Assembly: GCA_041905405.1 (NCBI GenBank)
Contig: JAYRLC010000012.1
Coordinates: forward strand, 22,301 to 86,300
Length of the DNA: 64,000 nucleotides
Source: RAM1 sp041905405
GTDB taxonomy: Bacteria > Pseudomonadota > Gammaproteobacteria > Burkholderiales > Burkholderiaceae_C
Reading direction: 5' to 3'
In this document: in pieces, positions 41,704 through 49,777 of the stretch
How the letters are laid out: each line of letters opens with the position of its first letter
How positions within the stretch are numbered: the stretch's first letter is position 1
Notes under the pieces: model-generated
The model's input: the letters and a program-made list of their open reading frames with translations, nothing else
Databases searched by the model: none
What the model was told of the DNA's origin: nothing
Position numbers and translations under genes: made by a program

Positions 41704-41741
41704 CTTGGCGTAAATGACAAATGATGCCTAATATCCGCCAA
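41704..41741. promoter_or_regulatory. 38-bp operator, copy 1 (GlxA-regulator site)
   Basis: Begins CTTGGCGTAAATGACAA and ends CCGCCAA, so the outer TTGGCG and CGCCAA form a dyad. It lies between the divergent DJ-1 gene and the regulator and overlaps the regulator's start codon at 41741. It matches copy 2 at 44233-44270 at 29 of 38 positions with identical spacing. The shared match points to the local AraC-type regulator; binding is inferred. Confidence 0.7.
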
Positions 41742-42718
41742 TGACCAGGCCAGCCAACATCGCCATCCTGACCTTCCCCCGCTGCCAGGTGCTGGATGTG
41801 ACCGGGCCCGCGATGGTGTTCGAGGCCGGCAACGACGCCCTGGGCGCGCAGCCCTACAAGGTCCACATCCTTTCTGCCGGCGGCGGCGCCGTGCAGACCA
41901 GCAGCGCCGTCGCGTTGATGACCCGGGCCCTGCGGGATCTGCCGGCGAAGTCCGTGGACACCCTGCTGATCGCGGGCGGCGACGAAGCCGGCCTGCAGGC
42001 CATGGTGGCCGACGACGCGGTGCGCCGGTGGGTCGTGAAGGCGGCGACCGCCGCGCGGCGTTATGGATCGATCTGCACGGGCGCGTTCGCGCTGGGCCAC
42101 TTCGGGCTGCTGCAGGGCAAGCGTGTCGCCACGCACTGGTCGGCCTGCGGCGAGCTGGCCCGGCAATGTCCCGACGTGGTGGTGGACACCAGTGCGCTGT
42201 TCGTCAACGACGGCGCCCTGTGGACGTCGGCCGGTGTCACGACGGGCATCGACATGAGCCTGGAGATGGTGGCGGCCGATCTTGGCAAAACCGTTGCACA
42301 CACCATCGCCAAGCGCCTGGTGCTGTATGCGCGCCGGCCTGGCTACCAGTCCCAGTTCAGTCCCATGCTGGACGCCCAGTCGCACGCGGATGCGCCGTTT
42401 GCCGCGCTGATCGACTGGATGCGCGAAAACCTGACCCGCCGCCTGGATGTGCCGGCACTGGCGGAGAAGGCGGCCATGACCGAGCGCACGTTCCTGCGCA
42501 AGTTCACTGCCAGCACAGGGGAGACGCCGGCACATTTCGTCGAAACACTGCGGCTGGACCATGCACGCCACCTGCTGGCCACGCCCATGTCGCTCAAGGA
42601 GATCGCGGCGCGCACGGGCTATTCAACGGGCGCGCAGCTTTCAAAGGCATTCGACCGGCGCTTCGGCATGGCGCCGCTGCTGTTTCGCGAGCTGCATTGC
42701 CGCCCGCATCCGGCCTAG
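41741..42718 (+). CDS. GlxA-family transcriptional regulator (DJ-1 plus AraC domains)
   Basis: A 325-residue regulator. Residues 1-200 form a DJ-1/PfpI-like sensor domain with IAILTFPRCQVLDVTGPAM and the Cys of YGSICTGAFALGH. Residues about 215-320 are an AraC-type double helix-turn-helix (LDVPALAEKAAMTERTFLRK, MSLKEIAARTGYSTGAQLSK). Family members activate catabolic genes on binding amines or amino acid derivatives (for example ArgR, CdhR, GbdR). The 38-bp sites at its own start and upstream of the amidohydrolase gene are the likely targets. It converges on the amidohydrolase gene with 8 bp between. Confidence 0.9.
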   Translation: MTRPANIAILTFPRCQVLDVTGPAMVFEAGNDALGAQPYKVHILSAGGGAVQTSSAVALMTRALRDLPAKSVDTLLIAGGDEAGLQAMVADDAVRRWVVKAATAARRYGSICTGAFALGHFGLLQGKRVATHWSACGELARQCPDVVVDTSALFVNDGALWTSAGVTTGIDMSLEMVAADLGKTVAHTIAKRLVLYARRPGYQSQFSPMLDAQSHADAPFAALIDWMRENLTRRLDVPALAEKAAMTERTFLRKFTASTGETPAHFVETLRLDHARHLLATPMSLKEIAARTGYSTGAQLSKAFDRRFGMAPLLFRELHCRPHPA

Positions 42719-42726
42719 CGTCCGCG

Positions 42727-44184
42727 TCAGGCAAGTGCCGTGCCGCGACGGGCAATGACCTGTCCGTGCCGCACGCCGGTGTGCGTGCCGCGTTGCCACG
42801 TCAGCGTCCCGTTCACGAAAACCGCGGCAATGCCTTCGGCTGGCATCGCAGGGGTCGCATACGTGGCCGCGTCGCGCACGGTCGCCGGATCGAAAACCAC
42901 CAGGTCCGCGTACTGTCCGACCCGCAGCGTGCCGCGGCCCTGCAATCCGAAATTGCGCGCGGTCAGGCCGGTCATCTTCCAGACGGCGGTCTCCAGCGGA
43001 AACAGCCCCAGGTCGCGGCTGTAGTGGCCCAGCACGCGCGGGAACGTTCCCCACAGCCGGGGGTGCGGCCTGTCACCCAGGGGGATGCCGTCGGATCCGA
43101 TCATGGTCTCGTCGAACGCCAGCACGCGCTGCACGTCATCCTCGTCCATCATGAAATAGATCGCGCTGCCGGGCTGCAGCCGGCGTGCCGCGTCTTCCCT
43201 GGAGACGCCCCACTCCTTCGCAATGTCGCTCAGGTCGCGCCCGGCGCATTCCGGGTGCGGCACGCTGCTGGCGATCAGCGTGCGGTTGTCCAGCATGCCG
43301 CCGTCGGTGCGGATCATGGTCGAGCCTGCCGTGTACGGGTAACAGTCCAGCGCCACGCACTGGTGGCGCATGGTCTGCTGGATCATGGGCAGCGTCACTT
43401 GCGTCATGCCGAAGTTGGGCTTGTGCATGGCCTTGTGGTGGGACAGCACCACTTGCACGCCCAGCGCGCGGCCGATGGCGAAGGACTCTTCGAGCGCTTC
43501 GACAATGCCGTGTGATTCGTCGCGGATATGGGTGGCATAGACCGCGCCGCAGGTGCTCAGCGGGCGGCCGACCTCGACGATCTCTTCCATCGTGGCTTTG
43601 GCGGCGGTGGGATAGAAGGTGCCGGTGGACATGCCGATGGCGCCGGCGGCCAGGGCTTCTTCCACATGCGCGCGCATGGCGCTGATCTGCGCGGGCGTGG
43701 CCGGACGGTCCAGGTCATCCATGGTGGCGCTGCGCAGGGTCGAATGACCGACCATGGCCGCCACATTCACCGAGGACGGTGTGTCGCGCAGCGCGGCCAG
43801 GTACGCCGCGAAGCTCTGGAAGCGGCCCTGGGCCGGCGCGTCGATCAGATTCAGCGGCATGGGCAGATCCATGCCGTCGCGCAGCGGCGCCGCGCTGATG
43901 CCGCAGTTGCCCGTCACGACCGTGGTGACGCCCTGCGAGACCTTGAACGTCATGTCCGGGCGCGAGAGCACGGCCTGGTCGTCATGGGTGTGGGCGTCAA
44001 TGAAGCCCGGCGCGACGATCTGCCCGCTGGCGTCCAGGTCATGGTCCGCCGTGGCGGCTGACAGGTCGCCGAGGGCGGCGATCCGGCCCTGCAGGACGCC
44101 GAGGTCCGCCTCAAAGCGCGGGCGCCGCGTGCCGTCGATCACGGTGCCGCGGCGCAGCAGCACGTCGTAGTGGGATGGGGTCAT
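42727..44184 (-). CDS. D-aminoacylase-like amidohydrolase (N-acyl-D-amino-acid deacylase)
   Basis: A 485-residue amidohydrolase-superfamily enzyme. Metal-binding HTH is in GFIDAHTHDDQ (His65, His67), and the bridging cysteine segment is VVTGNCGISAAP (Cys94), as in D-aminoacylases. The C-terminal strands (RVGQYADLVVFDPATVRD) are the usual small beta domain. It would release D-amino acids from N-acyl forms; related enzymes deformylate N-substituted formamides. The ATG at 44184 is preferred over a TTG 15 bp upstream. Operator copy 2 lies 49-86 bp upstream. Confidence 0.88.
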   Translation of the reverse strand: MTPSHYDVLLRRGTVIDGTRRPRFEADLGVLQGRIAALGDLSAATADHDLDASGQIVAPGFIDAHTHDDQAVLSRPDMTFKVSQGVTTVVTGNCGISAAPLRDGMDLPMPLNLIDAPAQGRFQSFAAYLAALRDTPSSVNVAAMVGHSTLRSATMDDLDRPATPAQISAMRAHVEEALAAGAIGMSTGTFYPTAAKATMEEIVEVGRPLSTCGAVYATHIRDESHGIVEALEESFAIGRALGVQVVLSHHKAMHKPNFGMTQVTLPMIQQTMRHQCVALDCYPYTAGSTMIRTDGGMLDNRTLIASSVPHPECAGRDLSDIAKEWGVSREDAARRLQPGSAIYFMMDEDDVQRVLAFDETMIGSDGIPLGDRPHPRLWGTFPRVLGHYSRDLGLFPLETAVWKMTGLTARNFGLQGRGTLRVGQYADLVVFDPATVRDAATYATPAMPAEGIAAVFVNGTLTWQRGTHTGVRHGQVIARRGTALA

Positions 44185-44232
44185 GGTGAGCTCGCGCAAA
44201 AGAAGTGCAGCGCGATTCTGGAAGCCGCGGAC

Positions 44233-44270
44233 CTTGGCGTAAATGACAATTACATGCTGATTGCCGCCAA
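44233..44270. promoter_or_regulatory. 38-bp operator, copy 2 (GlxA-regulator site)
   Basis: Shares CTTGGCGTAAATGACAA and the CCGCCAA end with copy 1 in the same spacing and lies in the promoter region of the amidohydrolase gene. The surrounding 44185-44288 has no gene. Confidence 0.7.
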
Positions 44271-44288
44271 ATGCCGGTCTGGCGTGAA

Positions 44289-45077
44289 TCAGCGGGGCTG
44301 CGCGCCGCCGCCCAGCAGCTGCCGCAGCCGCGTGCGCAGCGGCGACTCGTCAAGCTTCGGCGTGCCCGCCAGCGCGCGCAGCTCGGGCTCGCGGCTCGTG
44401 CCGCCGCGCATGTCGATTTCGCGCACGACCTGGCCGTCGCTGTAGACAAAGGCCACGTCCGCCAGCGCCAGCACGTCTTCGACATCGTGCGTGATCATCA
44501 GCGCGGGGATGCCCCAGCGTTGCCGCACTTCGGCCAGCTCCTTGCGCAGCGACTCGCGCAGCATGGGGTTCAGCGACGCGAACGGTTCGTCCAGCAGCAG
44601 CACCTGCGGCTCGCAGGCCAGCGCGCGCGCCAGCGCCACGCGCTGGCGCTGGCCGCCCGACAGCGTGGCGGGCCGGCTGCCCGCCATGTCCGCCAGGCCG
44701 AAGCTGTCCAGCAGCGTGTCCACGCGCTGGCGGTCGCCCGCGCCCAACCCGCTGCGCCATGACGTGAGGCCGAACGCCACGTTGTCGCGCACCGACAGGT
44801 GGGGGAACAGCGCATAGTCCTGGAACAGGTAGCCCACGCGCCGCTGCGGCGGCGGCACGTTGATGCGCTGCGCGGCGTCGAACAGCGTGCGCCCGTTCAG
44901 CCGGATGTGGCCCGCTCGCGGCGTGAGCAAGCCGGCCATGGCCTGCAGCGTGAGCGACTTGCCCGAACCCGACGGCCCGTACAGCGCTGCGAACGGCGCG
45001 TCCGTCGCAAAGCGCGCCGCCAGGTCGAAGCGGCGGCGCCCGTCGGTGACGGTCAGTTCCAGGTTGACGTCGATCAT
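44289..45077 (-). CDS. modC: Molybdate ABC transporter ATPase ModC (short form)
   Basis: A 262-residue ABC ATPase: Walker A YGPSGSGKSLT, signature TLSGGQRQRVALARALA, Walker B VLLLDEPFASLN and switch THDVEDVLALAD. ModC normally has about 350 residues with a C-terminal TOBE domain that binds molybdate; that domain is absent here. The start is the ATG giving MIDVNLELTVTDG, 17 bp after the modA stop. It is the last gene of the operon. Confidence 0.88.
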   Translation of the reverse strand: MIDVNLELTVTDGRRRFDLAARFATDAPFAALYGPSGSGKSLTLQAMAGLLTPRAGHIRLNGRTLFDAAQRINVPPPQRRVGYLFQDYALFPHLSVRDNVAFGLTSWRSGLGAGDRQRVDTLLDSFGLADMAGSRPATLSGGQRQRVALARALACEPQVLLLDEPFASLNPMLRESLRKELAEVRQRWGIPALMITHDVEDVLALADVAFVYSDGQVVREIDMRGGTSREPELRALAGTPKLDESPLRTRLRQLLGGGAQPR

Positions 45078-45094
45078 GCGTGTGGCAAGCGACT

Positions 45095-45844
45095 TCAGGG
45101 TTTGCCGAACCCGTACTTGCCCAGCACCTGCTGCCCCGCGTCCGACGCAAGGAACGCGACGAAGTCGGCGGCCAGCGCCTTGTGCCGGCTGTCGGCCACG
45201 ACGGCGACGGGGTAGGTCACGGGAGCGGTGCCGGGCGGCGTGAGCACGGCCTTGACCTTGCCGGCCATCAGCGCCGCGTCGGTGCGGTAGACAAAGCCGG
45301 CCTCGACCTCGCCGCGCGCCACGTAGTCCAGCACCTGGCGCACGCTGTCGGCCTGCACGAACTTTGCGGCCAGCGGGTCCCACAGGTTGGCGGCCTGCAG
45401 CGCCTGCTGCGTGTAGCGGCCCACGGGCACGGTGGCGACCTTGCCCACGGCGATCTTCTTCACGGCAGGTCCGCCCAGGTCCGCCAGCGACTTGATGCCC
45501 GCACCGCCCTGCGCGGGCTCGATCAGCACCAGGCTGTTGGCCGCGAAGTTGCGGCGCGTGGCGGTGTCCACGAGCTTCTGGTCGGCCGCGCGGTTCATGG
45601 TGTCCTGGTCGGCGCTGGCGAACACGTCCACCGGCGCGCCCTGGGCGATCTGCTGCAGCAGCGCGCCCGATGCTGCGAAGTTCAAGCGCAGCGTGGCGCC
45701 GGGCCTGGTCGCCTCGAAGCGCGGGCCCAGCTCCTTGAACGCGTCGGTCAGGCTGGCCGCGGCCGACACGGTGAGCTGCTGCGCGGACGCAGCCAGCGGC
45801 AGGGCGAGCGCGAAGGCAAGGGCGAGCAGATGATGGCGGCGCAT
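45095..45844 (-). CDS. modA: Molybdate-binding periplasmic protein ModA
   Basis: A 249-residue secreted binding protein with signal peptide ending LPLAASAQQ. ModA features are LTVSAAASLTDAFKELGPRF, LNFAASGALLQQIAQGAPVD and VFASADQDTMNRA, with serines in the first two suited to bind the oxyanion. Length is standard (about 257). Lies between modB (19 bp) and modC (17 bp). Confidence 0.93.
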   Translation of the reverse strand: MRRHHLLALAFALALPLAASAQQLTVSAAASLTDAFKELGPRFEATRPGATLRLNFAASGALLQQIAQGAPVDVFASADQDTMNRAADQKLVDTATRRNFAANSLVLIEPAQGGAGIKSLADLGGPAVKKIAVGKVATVPVGRYTQQALQAANLWDPLAAKFVQADSVRQVLDYVARGEVEAGFVYRTDAALMAGKVKAVLTPPGTAPVTYPVAVVADSRHKALAADFVAFLASDAGQQVLGKYGFGKP

Positions 45845-45863
45845 GGGGTTCTCCTGAGCGGGG

Positions 45864-46529
45864 TCAACGAGGCGAAAGAAAGCGGTTGGACAGCACCAGC
45901 ACGGTGATCGACAGGACCGAGGTGACGATCACCAGCACCAGCGCCAGGTCGTCCTGGCCGGCCTGCACGGCGTCGTAGATCGCCATGGACAGCGTCTGCG
46001 TCTGCTGCGGGATGGAGCCGGCCACCATCAGCGACGCGCCGAACTCGCCCATGGCGCGCGCAAACGCCAGCAGCGTGCCGGCCAGGATGCCGGGCCAGGC
46101 CAGCGGCAGCGTGACGCGCACGAACACCGACCAGCGCGACTGGCGCAGTGTGCTGGCCGCGGCCTCCAGCGAACGGTCCACGCCCGCGAACGCGGCGCTG
46201 GCGGACTTGAGCACCAGCGGCAGCGCCACCACGGCCGACGCCACCACGGCGCCGTGCCAGCTGAAGATGATGGTGTAGTCGAAGTGTTCGCGCAGCCAGG
46301 CGCCCAGCGGGCTGCGCCGCCCCGCCAGCATGAGGATGCCGTAGCCCAGCACCGTGGGCGGCAGCACCAGCGGCAGCATGAAGAACGCCTCCAGCACGCT
46401 GGCGCCCCAGAACTTCCTGCGCGCGAACACCCAGCCCAGCGCCACGCCCAGCACCAGCGCCACCCCCGTGGCGAAAGCCGACACCTTGAGCGACAGGAAC
46501 AGCGGCGACCAATCGGTGGGTGGCGTCAC
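45864..46529 (-). CDS. modB: Molybdate ABC transporter permease ModB
   Basis: A 221-residue inner membrane permease with about five transmembrane helices and the coupling motif ASTLRQSRWSVFVRVTLPLA before the ABC-interacting loop. The reading frame is open upstream to an ATG at 46571, but a GTG at 46529 gives the usual N-terminus (PPTDWSPLFLSLKVSAF). The ModE box at 46538-46561 would otherwise be inside the gene, so the GTG start is preferred. It is the first transporter gene, an unusual order (B-A-C). Confidence 0.88.
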   Translation of the reverse strand: MTPPTDWSPLFLSLKVSAFATGVALVLGVALGWVFARRKFWGASVLEAFFMLPLVLPPTVLGYGILMLAGRRSPLGAWLREHFDYTIIFSWHGAVVASAVVALPLVLKSASAAFAGVDRSLEAAASTLRQSRWSVFVRVTLPLAWPGILAGTLLAFARAMGEFGASLMVAGSIPQQTQTLSMAIYDAVQAGQDDLALVLVIVTSVLSITVLVLSNRFLSPR

Positions 46530-46537
46530 GGCAATTT

Positions 46538-46561
46538 CGATATGTTCTGGTGAATATAGCG
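46538..46561. promoter_or_regulatory. ModE box in the modB promoter
   Basis: On the minus strand it reads CGCTATATT-N7-ACATATCG, an inverted repeat matching the general ModE operator pattern (CGnTATAT...ATAnCG). It lies just upstream of the modB start, where ModE bound to molybdate represses uptake genes in other bacteria. Confidence 0.8.
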
Positions 46562-46593
46562 ATTCTGGCACGAACGGCTGAACAGCCGAAATG

Positions 46594-46617
46594 GGCTATG
46601 CCCAGTGCGATATAGCG
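46594..46617. promoter_or_regulatory. Possible second ModE half-site pair
   Basis: Contains CGATATAGCG (46608-46617) and, with weaker symmetry, GGCTATG some 8 bp away. Directly between the modE stop and the first box; could add cooperative binding. Confidence 0.4.
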
Positions 46618-46621
46618 TTGA

Positions 46622-46996
46622 TCAGGCGTCGGTGGCGGGGCCGACCAGCCGCGACAGCGCCGCGATGTCGGCGGCCGCGGCCATGCGCGCGGCACTCTCG
46701 ATGGCGCGGTAGCGCCGCACCACGTCCTCGCCCACGGGCGTGAGCGCCGCGCCGCCGCCGTGCGCGCCGCCGGCGGCCGTCTGCACGGCGGGCGACACCA
46801 GGGCGCGGTTGAGCTCGTCCACCAGCAGCCAGGCGCGGCGGTAGGACATGCCCAGCTGGCGCGCCGCGGCCGAGATGGAGCCGGTTTCGGCAATGGCCTC
46901 CAGCAGCCCGACCTTGCCGGGGCCGATGGCGATGTCCTCGCCCCGGTAGATGCGCAGGCGGAACTGGGCGCGTGATGACGGTGCGCGGGAGCTCAT
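46622..46996 (-). CDS. modE: ModE-type DNA-binding regulator without sensor domain
   Basis: A 124-residue winged-helix protein of the ModE N-terminal/LysR-like type: GPGKVGLLEAIAETGSISAA then ARQLGMSYRRAWLLVDELNR, and the wing ALTPVGEDVVRRYRAIE. Enteric ModE has about 260 residues with two TOBE-type molybdate-binding modules; none is present here. It is directly upstream of the mod genes and a ModE box, so control of molybdate uptake is likely, but the signal must be sensed by another means or through this short form. Confidence 0.85.
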   Translation of the reverse strand: MSSRAPSSRAQFRLRIYRGEDIAIGPGKVGLLEAIAETGSISAAARQLGMSYRRAWLLVDELNRALVSPAVQTAAGGAHGGGAALTPVGEDVVRRYRAIESAARMAAAADIAALSRLVGPATDA

Positions 46997-47038
46997 GGGG
47001 CGGATTGTCGCAGCCCCCTGCGGTGTCAGGCCACGGCG

Positions 47039-48733
47039 TCAGGCCGCGGGCGCGACGCCCACCAGTTGCACTTCCACCAGCTGTACGCCGCTGTCGTCCG
47101 GCGCCGACTGGGCCGTCAGCACCAGGCCGCCGCCGCCCAGCAGCTCGGTCATGAAGCCCTGGTCCGACCGCCCGGCAAAGGCGTGGGCCAGCTCCATGAC
47201 CGCAAAGACCGCCGAGCCGCTGCTGGCTGCGGCGCCGCTGGACTCCATCTTGTGGAAGGTGTCGCTGATGGCCGCCATGCTCTTGCCGGCGCCGTACTGC
47301 GCCAGCCAGAAACCCAGGTCCTCCGCGGCGGGCAGCCGGTTGAACGAATGGCTGTACAGGTCGATCAGCGTCGCCAGCGGCGCGCTGGCGGCACGGGCGC
47401 TGCTGGGGGCGGCGGCCGTCAGGCTCACCGTGCCGTCGGCGAACTGCAGCTTCTCCATACCCAGCAGCACGTCCGAGCCTTCCTTGCCGGTGCGGTCGGT
47501 GACGCGGATGGCGTCGGCGAAGGCCTCGATGCCGTAGTCGCGCATGCGGCCCGCGTAGAACGCGGTGTCCGCTCCCGCGCCGCCGTTGAGCACATCGTCA
47601 CCGCCGCCGCCGCTGAGCACGTCGTTGCCCGCGCCGCCCACCAGCATGTTGGCCAGGGCGTTGCCCGCCAGCCGGTCATCGCCTGCGGTGCCCACGGCAT
47701 TCTCGATCCAGGTGTCCTGCGCGATCTGCAGGGTCGAGGCATAGACGCTGTGGGTGTAGGTGCGCGACGCGCCCGAGCCGCTGTAGGCGAAGGCATCCAC
47801 CACCAGGCCCACGGCGCTGGCGGCGCCCGGTGTCAGGTTGATGCTGACCGCGCATGTCAGCCGGGTCGCGTCCAGCGTGTCCACGCCGCCCGAATCGAGC
47901 ACCACATGGAAGTTGTCCTGGAAATCCGGCGTGCTCAGGTCATAGGCCGTGTCGCCGGAATTGCTGGGCACCTTGCCATACAGCGCCTGCAGCGCCTGGA
48001 TGTCCAGCGGCATGGGTTCGCACGGGTAGCGCGACAGCGCGCCCGACCGGCTGCCTTCGACGGGCGAATAGCTCATGACAGTGGTGGGGATGATGTCTTC
48101 GTCGATGGACAGCGTCTGGCCGCCTTCGAACGGGTGCTTCAGCCCCAGTGCATGCAGCGTTTCGTGCAGGATCAGGCCGGGCCGGTAATAGTCCCATTCA
48201 GCGCCGGCCTGGGCCTTGCCAATCCAGATGTCGCCGCCAATGGGTGAAGGCGACGGGTAGAACGCGTAGCCCGCGTAACCCATGCTGTTGGGCTGCTGCG
48301 AAAAGGCATAGCGCAGGGTTCCATGGCTCGCAGCCGTGTCCGCCACTTCGAGGAACTGGACGTTGCACACGGCCTCGATGCTGGCCAGCACCTCGCGCGT
48401 GGTTTGCCGTACGGCATCGGAGAACGCGCTGGCCGTTGCCGAGAATGCGCCCGCCTCAGCAGCAAAAGACGAACCGGCGCCCGCAAAGGAGTAGGTGATC
48501 ACAGTGGGGCCCTGGCCATCGGTGGCCCAGCGGCTGCCGGCAATCAGGGCCGCCACGTCGTGGCCACCGCCCAGCGCCGCTGCGCCGGCGGACTGGGACG
48601 ATGCCGCCGGGGCGGACGCGCCACCGCCCAGGCTCAGGCTGCCACCCGCGCCGCCGCAGCCCGCGCACCCGCACACATAGGGCAGGCGCATCGCGACGTC
48701 GGTTGTACTGTCTGAAAGGCTGGTGGTGGGCAT
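47039..48733 (-). CDS. Serralysin-like RTX metalloprotease with DUF4214 tail
   Basis: A 564-residue secreted protease candidate. A Cys/Gly-rich start (YVCGCAGCGGAGG, 19-31) precedes the catalytic domain with HETLHALGLKH (His190, Glu191, His194, His200) and the Met-turn TVMSYSP (Met220), the metzincin signature. RTX calcium repeats GGAGNDVLSGGGGDDVLNGG follow at 366-385, then a DUF4214-like region (about 455-530). No signal peptide is seen, fitting type I secretion, but no exporter genes are adjacent. GGGAGAAG is a good ribosome site at the chosen start; an ATG 54 bp upstream is less likely. Confidence 0.85.
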   Translation of the reverse strand: MPTTSLSDSTTDVAMRLPYVCGCAGCGGAGGSLSLGGGASAPAASSQSAGAAALGGGHDVAALIAGSRWATDGQGPTVITYSFAGAGSSFAAEAGAFSATASAFSDAVRQTTREVLASIEAVCNVQFLEVADTAASHGTLRYAFSQQPNSMGYAGYAFYPSPSPIGGDIWIGKAQAGAEWDYYRPGLILHETLHALGLKHPFEGGQTLSIDEDIIPTTVMSYSPVEGSRSGALSRYPCEPMPLDIQALQALYGKVPSNSGDTAYDLSTPDFQDNFHVVLDSGGVDTLDATRLTCAVSINLTPGAASAVGLVVDAFAYSGSGASRTYTHSVYASTLQIAQDTWIENAVGTAGDDRLAGNALANMLVGGAGNDVLSGGGGDDVLNGGAGADTAFYAGRMRDYGIEAFADAIRVTDRTGKEGSDVLLGMEKLQFADGTVSLTAAAPSSARAASAPLATLIDLYSHSFNRLPAAEDLGFWLAQYGAGKSMAAISDTFHKMESSGAAASSGSAVFAVMELAHAFAGRSDQGFMTELLGGGGLVLTAQSAPDDSGVQLVEVQLVGVAPAA

Positions 48734-48854
48734 GACTTCTCCCGCGTCCGGTGGTTGGCGGCCGCAGTTCAATTGCGGCCTTGCCAACCATTTCGGCGGC
48801 GGGACAGACGCCCGGATAGGGAGCCCCTACAGGCCCCTTACGGATATTCCCTAT

Positions 48855-49742
48855 TCAGCTGGACGGATTGCGCACGGGCCACAGCACGGAGGCAATGGCC
48901 ACGACCATCAGCGCCACGGCCGCCCAGTCCTGCCAGTGCAGGACTTCGCCCAGCCACAGCGCGCCGCTGAACACGCCCAGCACCGGGATGAACATCACGC
49001 TCAGCGTGGAGGCCACCGGCGGCAGGCCGCGCGCCAGATAGAACCAGGCCGCGTGCGCGTAACCAAAAATCATCACTGCGTTGTAGCCAATGGCCCAGCC
49101 TGCGGCGGCATCGGGCATCTTCCACTGGGGCCGCTCGAACGTGAACGACAGCGCGCTCATCACCACGGCCGTCATCACGGTCATCCAGAACGAAATGGCC
49201 AGCGTGGGCACGTCGATGCGCGTGCGCCGCAGCAGCTGCGTGCCCAGCGCCCAGGTGGCGGCCGCCAGCAGCGCCAGCCCCACGCCCACGGGCTTGCCGG
49301 CCAGGCCGGTGAATTCATGCCACAGCAGCAGCGTCACGCCCAGCGCCGCGGCGCCCACGCCGACCCAGCCTCTCCTGGACAGCATCGCCGAGAACAGGGC
49401 GGCCCCGATCACGGCCGAAAAAATGGGCATCGTGTAGCCCAGGATGGCCGCGCGCCCGCTGGACAGCGTCTTGACGGCCAGGATGATGCAGGCGTGCCAG
49501 ACGAACATGTTGGTGGCCGCCAGCCACAGCAGCTCACGCCAGTGGCGGCGCGGCACGGCGAAGGGCACCTTCAGCACCACCAGGCCCAGCGCCAGCACCG
49601 GGATGCCCAGCCAGATCGACAGCGCACGGAAGGTCAGCGGCGGATAGTCCGTGACGCCCAGCTTCATGATCGGCCAGTTCAGGCCCCAGACGATGGTGAG
49701 CAGGACGAGGATGGCCAGTTGCTGGCGTGAAAGCTGGGGCAT
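48855..49742 (-). CDS. EamA/DMT-family transporter
   Basis: A 295-residue membrane protein with ten predicted helices in two EamA repeats (first starting LAILVLLTIVWGLNWPIMKLG, second around WALGTQLLRRTRIDVPTLA). Such proteins export amino acids, metabolites or drugs; the substrate is unknown. Divergent from pyrF with 35 bp between the starts, so the promoters must overlap. Confidence 0.88.
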   Translation of the reverse strand: MPQLSRQQLAILVLLTIVWGLNWPIMKLGVTDYPPLTFRALSIWLGIPVLALGLVVLKVPFAVPRRHWRELLWLAATNMFVWHACIILAVKTLSSGRAAILGYTMPIFSAVIGAALFSAMLSRRGWVGVGAAALGVTLLLWHEFTGLAGKPVGVGLALLAAATWALGTQLLRRTRIDVPTLAISFWMTVMTAVVMSALSFTFERPQWKMPDAAAGWAIGYNAVMIFGYAHAAWFYLARGLPPVASTLSVMFIPVLGVFSGALWLGEVLHWQDWAAVALMVVAIASVLWPVRNPSS

Positions 49743-49777
49743 CGGCTGATCGTAGCCGCCCCCGTAAAATTCCGCCC

